Assembly: GCA_015060865.1 (NCBI GenBank)
Contig: SUXS01000002.1
Coordinates: 1 to 39,871 of the forward strand
Length of the DNA stretch: 39,871 nt
Origin: Bacteroidales bacterium
GTDB lineage: Bacteria > Bacteroidota > Bacteroidia > Bacteroidales > Bacteroidaceae
Reading direction: 5' to 3'
Under the pieces are notes generated by a model. It searched no databases and was not told where the DNA came from. It was given only the letters and a program-made list of their open reading frames with translations. Each line of letters starts with the position of its first letter. Within the stretch, counting starts at the first letter, position 1. A program made the position numbers and the translations under genes. Shown piece by piece: positions 24,880 through 33,356 of the stretch.

Positions 24880-26746
24880 CTATTTTCCTCCCCACTATTT
24901 TAGTTTTACGCATGGCTATCAGATCTACCATAGCCACACTATTATTATATAAGTCCTCCCTTATTGGACTATTCCACATCACAGACAAACTATCCACTGC
25001 AGCATTGGTGGAATCTTTGGGCTGAGCAATAGAATCCGGCATACTTATAGATTTCTGCATCGAATCAACCATAACCGAATCCAAGACAACACGTCTTAAG
25101 GAATCTGCAGTAAGACTATCCATAGCCATTGAATCTATAGCAAGTGAATCCAGTGAAATAGCCAAAGAATCCATCTTGACAGAATCCATCTGCACCGCCA
25201 AAGTATCAGCAGCAGGCAAGCTACGGCGCCCGATATAGTTACCTGCCATACGCTGCTTCTTTGCTTCCCATGCTTTCTTTTTGAACGCATTCATCCATTC
25301 AATCCTCTCATTATCAGTCATCACAGCCTCACGAACAGAATCCACATAAACGATATCTGTAATTTCACGACGTTGTGTCTTCGAATTATGCTTCTGTACT
25401 TTCTCGCTATACTCCTTCATCACCGTATGTCCAGCAACGAGCTTAGCATTACTTGGCTTGATATAATACTCATTCAACTCACTATATATATTCCTTATCA
25501 AAGCTGTACGATTCACCTTTTCTTTAGAGTCATCATCACTCAACTCATTATATTTCTTAACGAAAAGATAATCAATATCACTTCCCTTTATACCAGGGAT
25601 AGAATCTATATAAGCCCTCAAATCAAGCAATAAAGGATCTGTTATCTGCCCGATAGAATCAATATGTACTTTAGCTACCGTATCCTTATTGTAACGAGTA
25701 AAGCCCTTCGGAGCATCTTGCATCAGCACATAGGGCTGTAGATACTCCAGGCAAAAGGTTGAATCAAATCCTGCAACAACTTCCTCCGTCATCTTATAAT
25801 CCCTAATTGCCCGATTCTTGCCATCAAGAGCATACTTATCAGACTTTATTGTTGCATTATATTTTTCTGTTTCATCTCTATCCAACATCATCTGATAATT
25901 CACAAAACGGCGATCAAGCAAGTCATAGTCAACCTCTGTATGCTGTTTTCTTATAGATCTAAAGCGATACACTAGAGAAACGCGCAAATCAGACACAAAA
26001 GGATAATAGACAAACTTATTCTCATGCCCTTGCTCCAAATAGCAATTATTGTCCACATCAGCCGTATAAAGATCATAAGCAGCGAAATGCCATCCCAAAC
26101 TTCCACCAAACTCAAGATCGACCGCCGTACCATCCTCATAACCATAAAGAGGAAGAGCTACACCCGCCGTAAGACCAGCACCCGCAGCTAATCCTTGACG
26201 CCCAAGCGACTTATCATCAGCACCAAGTTTAATTGAGAATGTGCTAAAAGAGGCATACGGTCCTACAAATATCGAGATATGAGATTTCGGATTTTCCGCT
26301 CCACGGAAACAATTCATTCTAGCTTTCAATTTATCAAAACCCTTAGAAGTTTTCAGCCAGGTACGTTCCCAGTCCGAAGTCTCCTCGCGATCATCGTACG
26401 GCTGAGGGCGCCAATGAAAACGGTAATCAAAGCGTAAATCAAAGAAGTTGTACACACGTTTGGGAATATAGGTATGCGTCGTATTCCAGTTATACTTAAC
26501 TCCCACTCCTATCGATTTCTTATCATAGGGAGTATTCACCAAATCATAATCAAACGCTATATTAGGCGCTACCAGCAACCAATCCACCACATTGGTTTTA
26601 ATAGCTATACGATCCTTAAACGGTAATGAATCAACATCATCCTCACCGCCATATACAACAGATGGAAAACAAAGACACAACACCCACAAGAGTGTCAGCA
26701 GCCTAATTTTCCCTAATTTTTCCAAACAGGAATATATATGCTCCAT
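24869..26746 (-). CDS. DUF3575-type protein with an Asp-Ser-Leu repeat tail
   Basis: The 625-residue protein has a signal peptide ending near VVYGGEDD and a DUF3575 signature (IAIKTNVVDWLLVAPNIAFD), followed by barrel-like strands up to about residue 280. A charged helical region follows. Residues about 510-590 are low complexity, built from DSL, DSM and DSV words (for example SLDSLAIDSMAMDSL). The family's short members stop after the barrel, so the long tail is an extension; a periplasmic stalk or tether is an inference. It is the first gene of the six-gene operon, 80 bases after a strong promoter. It has no known enzymatic motif. Confidence 0.75.
   Translation of the reverse strand: MEHIYSCLEKLGKIRLLTLLWVLCLCFPSVVYGGEDDVDSLPFKDRIAIKTNVVDWLLVAPNIAFDYDLVNTPYDKKSIGVGVKYNWNTTHTYIPKRVYNFFDLRFDYRFHWRPQPYDDREETSDWERTWLKTSKGFDKLKARMNCFRGAENPKSHISIFVGPYASFSTFSIKLGADDKSLGRQGLAAGAGLTAGVALPLYGYEDGTAVDLEFGGSLGWHFAAYDLYTADVDNNCYLEQGHENKFVYYPFVSDLRVSLVYRFRSIRKQHTEVDYDLLDRRFVNYQMMLDRDETEKYNATIKSDKYALDGKNRAIRDYKMTEEVVAGFDSTFCLEYLQPYVLMQDAPKGFTRYNKDTVAKVHIDSIGQITDPLLLDLRAYIDSIPGIKGSDIDYLFVKKYNELSDDDSKEKVNRTALIRNIYSELNEYYIKPSNAKLVAGHTVMKEYSEKVQKHNSKTQRREITDIVYVDSVREAVMTDNERIEWMNAFKKKAWEAKKQRMAGNYIGRRSLPAADTLAVQMDSVKMDSLAISLDSLAIDSMAMDSLTADSLRRVVLDSVMVDSMQKSISMPDSIAQPKDSTNAAVDSLSVMWNSPIREDLYNNSVAMVDLIAMRKTKIVGRKIDEE
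24887..24891 (-). promoter_or_regulatory. Shine-Dalgarno site fixing the lipoprotein start
   Basis: GGAGG on the minus strand lies 7 bases before the ATG at 24879 and within the end of the upstream gene. It favours this start over the downstream ATG of MTNHKK. Most other genes here lack such a site. Confidence 0.7.
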
Positions 26747-26826
26747 TTCTATTTATTTTACTCTATTTAAGCCATTTATATGTTGTTAAACATCTTTCGC
26801 AAGCATTTTCCACCTAAAAAACTCTG

Positions 26827-26858
26827 CAAAGTTACACCATAATTTAATACCAGCCAAA
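26827..26858 (-). promoter_or_regulatory. Strong promoter of the six-gene giant-barrel operon
   Basis: On the minus strand TTTG (26855-26858), 20 bases, then TAACTTTG (26827-26834), an exact fit to TTTG-N20-TAnnTTTG. Transcription should start near 26820, about 75 bases before the first ATG. No comparable promoter is seen in the operon's internal gaps of 37, 37 and 27 bp. Confidence 0.8.
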
Positions 26859-26945
26859 CATTTTAACCAAATATTTATAGGAGATTTTAGGACACAGAAA
26901 CATTCCTCAAGAAATAAGAAAAACAATGATTTTAATTTTATTTAA

Positions 26946-26983
26946 CAAAAAAAAGCGTAAAACGCATTACAAACGTTTTACGC
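26946..26983 (-). terminator. Intrinsic terminator after the sugar nucleotidyltransferase
   Basis: On the minus strand a perfect 10-bp stem (GCGTAAAACG with CGTTTTACGC, 26955-26964 and 26974-26983) is followed by eight T. It lies about 32 bases after the nucleotidyltransferase stop and separates that unit from the giant-barrel operon promoter. Confidence 0.9.
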
Positions 26984-27014
26984 TCTGATTCAAGGAAACT
27001 ATTCCTATCTCATC

Positions 27015-27920
27015 TTAGAAGAGCTTATTGGGATAATCTCCAGCATTGACCAATTCTTGAATCTTATCGACTGTAGCCTGACGGTCTGCGGCATAAGTCA
27101 CACCAAACCATTTGGCGTTAGTATCCAGCACCTTTACAGTTGCCGTACCTTCAGAAATAAGTTTATCCACCATCAACGGGATGAAGAATTCAGCCTTAGG
27201 CTTATCAATATTATTCTTAAGGAACTCCTTGAAGAAGTCTTCCGAATAAGCGAAGTAATCAGGAGTGAATCCCCACATATTCATCGATACAGGGGTATTT
27301 TCTTCTATGCCTACCCAGTTAGCTTCTTCGTCCTTATAGCTTACCACACCATCAATACGCATGATTTCAGTACGTTCCACCACTGTAGTAAGATTTCCTT
27401 GTTCATCCTTTCCACATACACCGCGTGCAACAGAGCCGTTCTCGCTCAATGTATTGCACACACGGAAACCAACCATAGAATAATCATTCTTCGCTCCTTC
27501 AGGAAGTTCACTAAGCCACTTGCCCATCACAGCAAACGCATCACGGCCATAAAAGTCGTCAGCATTAATCACACAGAATGGTTCGTTAATCACATTTTTG
27601 CCCATCAGCACTGCATGGTTGGTACCCCAAGGCTTCACTCGATCTGCAGGACAAACAAATCCTTCAGGTAGATCATCAATAGCCTGAAACACGAGTTCCG
27701 TAGGAATATGTCCTTCATATTTACTCAGCACCTTATCACGGAAGTCTTGCTCAAAATCTCGACGAATTACAAATACAATTTTCCCAAAACCAGCACGAAT
27801 AGCATCAAAGATTGAATAATCCATAATGGTTTCCCCGTTGGGACCGAGGCCGTCAAGTTGCTTAAGGCCTCCATAGCGACTACCCATACCGGCAGCCAAA
27901 ACAAATAATGTAGGTTTCAT
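27015..27920 (-). CDS. Sugar-phosphate nucleotidyltransferase family protein
   Basis: This 301-residue protein starts with LAAGMGSRYGGLKQLDGLGP, a variant of the G-x-G-T/S-R nucleotide loop with the catalytic Lys region of NTP-transferase enzymes. It continues with GPNGETIMDYSIFDA, WGTNHAVL and NADDFYG, where the Asp pair binds metal. The family couples a nucleotide to a sugar phosphate, or in some members to choline phosphate; the exact substrate is not evident. It lies 36 bp after the flotillin gene and could be read with it, ending at the strong terminator at 26946-26983. Its length is right for a single-domain enzyme. Confidence 0.8.
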   Translation of the reverse strand: MKPTLFVLAAGMGSRYGGLKQLDGLGPNGETIMDYSIFDAIRAGFGKIVFVIRRDFEQDFRDKVLSKYEGHIPTELVFQAIDDLPEGFVCPADRVKPWGTNHAVLMGKNVINEPFCVINADDFYGRDAFAVMGKWLSELPEGAKNDYSMVGFRVCNTLSENGSVARGVCGKDEQGNLTTVVERTEIMRIDGVVSYKDEEANWVGIEENTPVSMNMWGFTPDYFAYSEDFFKEFLKNNIDKPKAEFFIPLMVDKLISEGTATVKVLDTNAKWFGVTYAADRQATVDKIQELVNAGDYPNKLF

Positions 27921-27956
27921 ACTTGTGTTTTTATCTATTATATAATAAAGGTATTG

Positions 27957-29339
27957 TTACTTCTCTGCCACCTCTTCTGCCTCGGCTATATTTTTTGCTT
28001 TACCAAGATACTCGGGAAGATTCATGCCTGCCAAATCGAAGAGGTCATTTAGCGGAGGAACAGATTTCATCAAACCAGACACAAAATTAGCCGTAGAACC
28101 CTTGCCGTCGGCATTATTACCAGAATCCCATACGGTAACATGGTCAATGTTTACGCCTTTGACAGCCTCTACTTGTGTCTTGACTAGTTCTGGTAACTTT
28201 TCAAGCAAGAGGAGCATATAAGCCTTGTTAGCATCACCACCAGCAGCTTGTACCATTTTGTCATAACCTGCAGCCTGCTTAGTAAGAATCTCATAGAGAC
28301 CCTTAGCCTCAGCCTCCATCTTGGCAAAAATCGCATCGGCATCACCTTTGGCGTTCACACGGGCCTTCTCTGCCTCAGCCTCAGCCTCGATAATACGGCG
28401 TTGTTTCTCAATCTCTTCGGGTACGATGATATTAGCCTGCTGTGTAGAACGTTCGCGTTCAGCACGGGCAAGCTCAGCCTCTTTCTCAGCCGCATACGCC
28501 TCTTGCAACGCCTTAGCCTGCTGTACCTTCTCCGCTGCAATAGCCAAGCGGTTGGCCTCAGCCTCCTTCTCACGACGGAAAGCATTGGAGTTCGCAATCT
28601 CAATCTGAGCATTATTCTCACCTTTTACGGCAATAGCATTAGCCTCAGAGGTCTTTATACGGGTATCACGCACAGCCTCAGCCTTACCGATTTCACCATA
28701 CTTATCCTGCTCAGCCACGCTAACCTTAGCCTCATTGATAGCCTTGGCAGCAGCCTCCTTACCGAGAGCCTCGATATAGCCAGACTCATCCTTGATGTCG
28801 GTTACGTTCACGTTGATGAGGCGCAAACCAATCTTCTTCAACTCCACTTCCACGTTCTTGGAAATATTCTCAAGAAATTTATCACGGTCGCTATTAATCT
28901 CCTCAATAGACATCGTGGCGATAACCAAACGAAGCTGGCCGAAAAGGATATCACGAGCGAGTTCTTGAATTTCATTAGAAGTAAGACCGAGCAAACGCTC
29001 TGCTGCATTGTTCATAGAATCAGCCTCGGTAGAGATACCTACGGTAAAACGGCAAGGCACATCTACACGGATATTCTGGCGCGACAAAGCATTCGTCAAA
29101 TTGGCATCAATGGAGATAGGGGTCAAGTTCAGGTAAGCATAATCCTGAATAATAGGCCACACGAACCTTCCGCCACCATGAATACACTTGGCAGAGCCAC
29201 TGCCCGTACTTCCATAAATCACCAAAATCTTGTCTGAAGGACAACGTCTGTAACGACGAATCACAAACGAGAAGGTTGCGAAGATCACAACCACAAGGAT
29301 TACGGCCAAAAGGCCGATACTTCCAATTCCTGTACTCAT
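27957..29339 (-). CDS. Flotillin-family membrane scaffold protein
   Basis: The 460-residue protein has one N-terminal membrane helix (about residues 8-27), an SPFH/band-7 domain (about 30-210), and a long Ala/Glu-rich coiled coil (about 210-380, for example AEANRLAIAAEKVQQAKAL) as in FloT/YqiK proteins. Flotillins organise membrane microdomains. A conserved VTDIKDESGYIEALG segment joins the two parts. It lies 31 bp after an NfeD-family gene, the standard partner in bacteria, so the pair is almost certainly one operon. The gene name floA or floT cannot be decided from sequence alone. Confidence 0.93.
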   Translation of the reverse strand: MSTGIGSIGLLAVILVVVIFATFSFVIRRYRRCPSDKILVIYGSTGSGSAKCIHGGGRFVWPIIQDYAYLNLTPISIDANLTNALSRQNIRVDVPCRFTVGISTEADSMNNAAERLLGLTSNEIQELARDILFGQLRLVIATMSIEEINSDRDKFLENISKNVEVELKKIGLRLINVNVTDIKDESGYIEALGKEAAAKAINEAKVSVAEQDKYGEIGKAEAVRDTRIKTSEANAIAVKGENNAQIEIANSNAFRREKEAEANRLAIAAEKVQQAKALQEAYAAEKEAELARAERERSTQQANIIVPEEIEKQRRIIEAEAEAEKARVNAKGDADAIFAKMEAEAKGLYEILTKQAAGYDKMVQAAGGDANKAYMLLLLEKLPELVKTQVEAVKGVNIDHVTVWDSGNNADGKGSTANFVSGLMKSVPPLNDLFDLAGMNLPEYLGKAKNIAEAEEVAEK

Positions 29340-29370
29340 AACTTAGTTCTGTTTATAATTAAAAAATACA

Positions 29371-29934
29371 TTACACACGCTCTACCTCTAAAAGCTCTGC
29401 ACCAATAACCCTAGTCACACGCACCTTAGTACCAGTAGGTATCGCTTCGCCCTCAGTCATAGCATCAACCTCATGCACCGATCCTTGCACGGCCACCATC
29501 ACCTTACCCGTCCCCTTCTTCTCTGCTGGGATACGCAGATAAGTATCGGCTATCAAGCCTACAGCATTTTCCAAACGAAAAGTATTGTCCGTAGAGAGCC
29601 TCATCACCTGCCGTAATATCAGTACAAACACGACGACAAAAAGCACACCTACTCCCACCGCGACCACTTCAAGCCACATCAGATTGGGTATCACATTCTG
29701 CAACAGCACACCACCCCAACCATAACCAAGGAGAAAGTTCACCAAATTACGGAACGAGAAGTACCCAGACAAGCCTTCCATCTCCACATCCTCAAACCCC
29801 GCACCATCATTTGTATCGGCATCCAGGCCGAGGAATGCCATCACTGTTTGTATCACAAAGAAAACGCTAGTGATGATTGCCAGTCCCCAAAATATTTGCA
29901 TAGGGAGTTCTAAAGCAAGAAAATCATTTATCAT
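29371..29934 (-). CDS. NfeD-family membrane protein (flotillin partner)
   Basis: This 187-residue protein has an N-terminal membrane helix (about 12-34), a central hydrophobic pair (about 66-108, including VVAVGVGVLFVVVFVLILRQV), and a small C-terminal beta domain (about 118-187) of OB-fold type, with GLIADTYLRIP and GTKVRVTRVIGAELLEVERV. This matches the short NfeD/YuaF proteins that pair with flotillins. No ClpP-like protease domain is present. A TATCTTTG promoter core lies just upstream (29962-29969). Confidence 0.85.
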   Translation of the reverse strand: MINDFLALELPMQIFWGLAIITSVFFVIQTVMAFLGLDADTNDGAGFEDVEMEGLSGYFSFRNLVNFLLGYGWGGVLLQNVIPNLMWLEVVAVGVGVLFVVVFVLILRQVMRLSTDNTFRLENAVGLIADTYLRIPAEKKGTGKVMVAVQGSVHEVDAMTEGEAIPTGTKVRVTRVIGAELLEVERV

Positions 29935-29961
29935 AGATATTCATTTTCAGTTAGTCATTTG

Positions 29962-29969
29962 CAAAGATA
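29962..29969 (-). promoter_or_regulatory. Promoter core of the NfeD-flotillin unit
   Basis: TATCTTTG on the minus strand, 27 bases before the ATG at 29934, matches the Bacteroidetes -7 box. No TTTG box lies at the usual distance. Confidence 0.55.
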
Positions 29970-30023
29970 TGTTTTTTTGGGATATGTATACCATTTTCAC
30001 AAACTTTTTTTAATTTCTCGCCA

Positions 30024-31109
30024 TTATTTGAAGTATAGCTCCAGTAATTGCCGTGCCGCCTCGAAGGAGGTCACCTCGCCATTGAGCACCTGGTTCTCCT
30101 TCAAGGAAAGCAGCGAAGCGATGGTGGGGTTGTTATAGAAGTTGTCGCGGAGGGCTTCGTTGATGCTCTCGTACATCCAGTATTTGGCCTGCTCGTTGCG
30201 GCGATGGTCAAAATAGCCGTTTTTCTTCACGAAGTCGATATAGTCGAATACCATTGTCCACACCTCATCGATGCGCAGCCCATAGAAGCCCGAGTAGGTG
30301 AGTACCTTGGGAGTCCACCCGCTCTCTGGCGCAGGAAATAGGTGCAGCGCATTGCGGAAGTGCGAAGCGGCCAGTTCGGCCTTCTCCACGTTGGCCCCGT
30401 CGGCCTTGTTGATGATGATGCCGTCGGCCATCTCCATGATACCACGCTTGATGCCCTGCAGTTCATCGCCCGTGCCTGCCAGCTGGATGAGGAGGAAGAA
30501 GTCCACCATCGAGTGCACGGCCGTCTCGCTCTGCCCTACACCGACGGTCTCCACAAAAATCTTGTCGTACCCTGCAGCCTCACACAGCACGATGGTCTCA
30601 CGCGTCTTGCGTGCCACACCACCGAGCGAACCTGCCGAGGGACTAGGGCGTATGAAGGCTTCGGGATGCACTGAGAGTTTTTCCATACGGGTCTTGTCGC
30701 CCAAGATACTGCCCTTAGTCTTTTCGCTACTGGGGTCAATGGCCAGTACGGCGAGCTTACCTCCGTAGCGCTCCAACACATGCAAGCCGAAAGCATCAAT
30801 AGAGGTGCTCTTGCCTGCTCCCGGCACACCGCTGATACCGATGCGCACCGAGTTGCCGGTATAGGGCAAGCACTTCTCGATAACCTCCTGGGCTATGGCC
30901 TGATGCTCGGGAAGCAGACTCTCCACAAGTGTCACGGCACGCGACAGCATAGTAATGTCACCTTTCACGATGCCCTCCACATATTCGGCAGGGGTGAACA
31001 GGCGCTTGCGCTTCTTGGGCTTCATATAGGGATTTACCATCGAGGGCTGCTCTACGCCTGCATTTACTGTCAGGCCTTTGTATATATCTTCGTTTTCGGG
31101 ATGAATCAT
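30024..31109 (-). CDS. meaB: MeaB-type GTPase, methylmalonyl-CoA mutase chaperone
   Basis: This 361-residue protein has a Walker A motif GVPGAGKST, a DPSSEKTKGSILGDKTRM switch region and a FVETVGVGQSE motif, all diagnostic of MeaB/ArgK G3E GTPases. The family loads and protects the B12 cofactor of methylmalonyl-CoA mutase, which Bacteroidales use to make propionate. The mutase genes are not in the window. I start at MIHPENED (31109): the in-frame upstream ATG at 31151 would read through the promoter core TATCTTTG (31139-31146) as coding sequence, so it cannot be the start. GC content is near 50%, higher than in the operon to its left. Confidence 0.93.
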   Translation of the reverse strand: MIHPENEDIYKGLTVNAGVEQPSMVNPYMKPKKRKRLFTPAEYVEGIVKGDITMLSRAVTLVESLLPEHQAIAQEVIEKCLPYTGNSVRIGISGVPGAGKSTSIDAFGLHVLERYGGKLAVLAIDPSSEKTKGSILGDKTRMEKLSVHPEAFIRPSPSAGSLGGVARKTRETIVLCEAAGYDKIFVETVGVGQSETAVHSMVDFFLLIQLAGTGDELQGIKRGIMEMADGIIINKADGANVEKAELAASHFRNALHLFPAPESGWTPKVLTYSGFYGLRIDEVWTMVFDYIDFVKKNGYFDHRRNEQAKYWMYESINEALRDNFYNNPTIASLLSLKENQVLNGEVTSFEAARQLLELYFK

Positions 31110-31138
31110 TTTACATAAGATTTTATCATTATTGCCTA

Positions 31139-31146
31139 CAAAGATA
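31139..31146 (-). promoter_or_regulatory. Promoter core of meaB
   Basis: TATCTTTG on the minus strand with TTGG 19 bases upstream fits the Bacteroidetes promoter form. It lies 30 bases before the chosen start and decides between two candidate starts. Confidence 0.65.
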
Positions 31147-31252
31147 CACAACTACCCGTCAAAAGCCAAGTTTCCAACCACCTTTTTTTAACCCATCCAA
31201 AACGCGCCTTTCATTCCTTCACAAGCTATCATCTTCTTCCCTTATTCAGAAA

Positions 31253-33148
31253 TTACCATAGCACCTTCTTTCCATTTATAATGTACACAGCACCCTTCAC
31301 TGGTTCGAAAACACGACACCCTTCCAAACCATAAAAGGCAACATTCGTTCCATCACTCACTACGACATCAACTTTTGAAGTTTCCAAGATATCAAATGTA
31401 ACGACAATCGTTCCACAATAATTACCCATCAAAGCCAACGTCAACGTAGCAGTACCCACATCCACATTATCCATATAACTAATGGTATAATCGACATTTT
31501 CAATTAGAAGCACTTCCCCATTTTTCACCTCAAAACTCGGTTCTATAGCCTCACCTGTATACTCATAGGATCTAGCGAGTCCATCTATATTCAGGTTCTC
31601 AATCTTCATGGGAGTCATCCCCGGATTAAGACTTATCACTCCCACATAGTTACCTGTAGCCGTAAAGTAAGTTGTATCACACACATTAATCACCTCGCTC
31701 CATGTACCAGTCACCTCACCATATCCCTCAAGCAGGACCACAGCTTGAGGAACTTGAGCCATCCCATTATAAGTCATAGGTAAAAACTCGCCCACGGATG
31801 CTCCAGAGATTTCCCTTGGTTCGATGACAATATTCATTGTAGCCACAGCATCACCCATAGCAATACTTGCCGTATATACGCCTACATTTACCGGTGCCAT
31901 TCCACTACTATAAGTTACTATTGGAGGTTCTATTCCAGGAACAGACACATTCAGCACAACCTCCTTCGGGGCACCATCATACGTCAAGTCCGCAGGCATA
32001 AGCATACTAACAGTTCCCAAATCCTCATTACATTCACCACACAACACGGTTATTCGATTATCATGAGCGATATAATTAAACGCACCATGTGTATGTTGCT
32101 TGGCAAATTGGATATAATAAGTATGACTGGAAAGGCCATCCACATCACTATCAACATTTGACACAACGATTTCCAACATTGCCGTAGCTTCATCGTATGA
32201 CACCACGGCAGAAGCTGTTCTTCCATTAAGCGTATATACCAAGTCTTTCGAGTCATCGTACTCTACCGATGACAAATCCAACACCTCCCCTACTGGAGGT
32301 ATAGGCAAATCCACTCCATCATACGACAACGTCTTTAACGTAGAATAATACACAAAACGAATATCATCAGCCAAGAGCGTAGTACCCTCCTTCATATTGG
32401 AACGACTCCAATAATCTCCTCCTGAGATGATGACATTCATCTTAGTCGGCTTTGAGTTCATTCCGTCCACATATTCAAGAGGCACCGTTATTGTCTGCCA
32501 CTCCCCATTGGTTGAGGTAAAGGTATAATCACACGAGGCGACCAACGCTCCTGAGTTTGTAGGAGTCGTTTTACCTATAATAGCTCTAGCGACATCATCT
32601 CTCGTATATGAAGGAGAAGACTTCGAGCCCACTTTTGAGGTATATGTACCATTCCATAAATATGCAATAACATGCGATTTCTCACCTGTTGTATCCTTTC
32701 TTTTATATCTGCCTGTTACCGCATCAGGGCAGCATGAAAAGTCCACTCCGCCATACACTCCTCCATCGCATTGATCAACATCAGCAACAGCATACACCCA
32801 AGGAGTACCTAAAGTAACAAATCCGGGAGCAACAGAGCCGACAGAAGTCCACAAAATCTTTATCCCAACAAAGGTGTTTACCATCTTTACTGCTCCCCCA
32901 GCATTAAATATCAGTTGCTCTTGTTTTGTCACGCCTGAGACTTTCTGGTTGACGCTTGAGCCATTCCAATCAGCAGGTTCCACACCTGGTCGCTGTCGCA
33001 TTTCCGCTTCATTTTTATTCAACGCATCGGTACTTGCGCATGCCCCTTTCCAACTATCAAAGCCGAAGTTAGGCAACTGTTGCGCATTAAGTTCCGTTAT
33101 CCAAGTCACACTCCCCAAAAGGAATAAAAACAAGCCTTTCTTTTTCAA
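31253..33148 (-). CDS. Secreted PCMD-domain protein with Ig-like modules
   Basis: From a TTG at 33146-33148 the protein has 631 residues: a signal peptide (KKKGLFLFLLGSVTWITELNA), then a PCMD-like domain (putative carbohydrate-metabolism domain; NFGFDSWKG near the N terminus, LLADDIRFVYYS near residue 270). Ig-like repeats follow, including one with YTGEAIEPSFEV and NVDYTISYMDNVDVGTATLT. The end (EGCRVFEPVKGAVYIINGKK) resembles the C-terminal tails of Prevotella-type proteins that follow the type IX secretion sorting pattern, though this is a weak match. There is no ATG: the longer GTG-initiated frame begins inside the promoter. It could bind a surface glycan. Confidence 0.72.
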   Translation of the reverse strand: MKKKGLFLFLLGSVTWITELNAQQLPNFGFDSWKGACASTDALNKNEAEMRQRPGVEPADWNGSSVNQKVSGVTKQEQLIFNAGGAVKMVNTFVGIKILWTSVGSVAPGFVTLGTPWVYAVADVDQCDGGVYGGVDFSCCPDAVTGRYKRKDTTGEKSHVIAYLWNGTYTSKVGSKSSPSYTRDDVARAIIGKTTPTNSGALVASCDYTFTSTNGEWQTITVPLEYVDGMNSKPTKMNVIISGGDYWSRSNMKEGTTLLADDIRFVYYSTLKTLSYDGVDLPIPPVGEVLDLSSVEYDDSKDLVYTLNGRTASAVVSYDEATAMLEIVVSNVDSDVDGLSSHTYYIQFAKQHTHGAFNYIAHDNRITVLCGECNEDLGTVSMLMPADLTYDGAPKEVVLNVSVPGIEPPIVTYSSGMAPVNVGVYTASIAMGDAVATMNIVIEPREISGASVGEFLPMTYNGMAQVPQAVVLLEGYGEVTGTWSEVINVCDTTYFTATGNYVGVISLNPGMTPMKIENLNIDGLARSYEYTGEAIEPSFEVKNGEVLLIENVDYTISYMDNVDVGTATLTLALMGNYCGTIVVTFDILETSKVDVVVSDGTNVAFYGLEGCRVFEPVKGAVYIINGKKVLW

Positions 33149-33175
33149 ATCTTTTCTATTTTTCTTAAAAATGCA

Positions 33176-33183
33176 CAAAGTTA
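33176..33183 (-). promoter_or_regulatory. Promoter core of the PCMD-protein gene
   Basis: TAACTTTG on the minus strand with GTTG about 21 bases upstream. The TTG start at 33148 lies 27 bases downstream. The box overlaps the first codons of the longer in-frame reading, which excludes that start. Confidence 0.6.
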
Positions 33184-33308
33184 ACACAAAAAACGATTTT
33201 CCAGCAACTTATTACATCTTTTCATCCGATTGTGACAAACATATTCCTTATAGGGGCAAACGCCAAGGTTATGGGATGAGCGTGAAACCTTCGCGCCCAG
33301 ATTTGTTA

Positions 33309-33316
33309 TACCTTTG
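33309..33316 (+). promoter_or_regulatory. Promoter core of the SDR gene
   Basis: TACCTTTG followed by C matches the Bacteroidetes -7 box, 40 bases before the ATG at 33357. The upstream TTTG box is not obvious. Confidence 0.55.
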
Positions 33317-33356
33317 CAGCATAATATTTTGTTTTTTTAACGTAAAAGGATTAACT

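Noticed and set aside
28248..29237. 329-codon plus-strand frame opposite the flotillin gene
   Set aside because: It is antisense to a clear flotillin coding region. Its Leu/Ser-rich content mirrors the Ala/Glu coiled coil on the other strand.
32874..33356. N-terminal extension of the SDR frame
   Set aside because: It runs through the promoter cores at 33176 and 33309 and the divergent gene's start. The SDR fold begins at the ATG at 33357.
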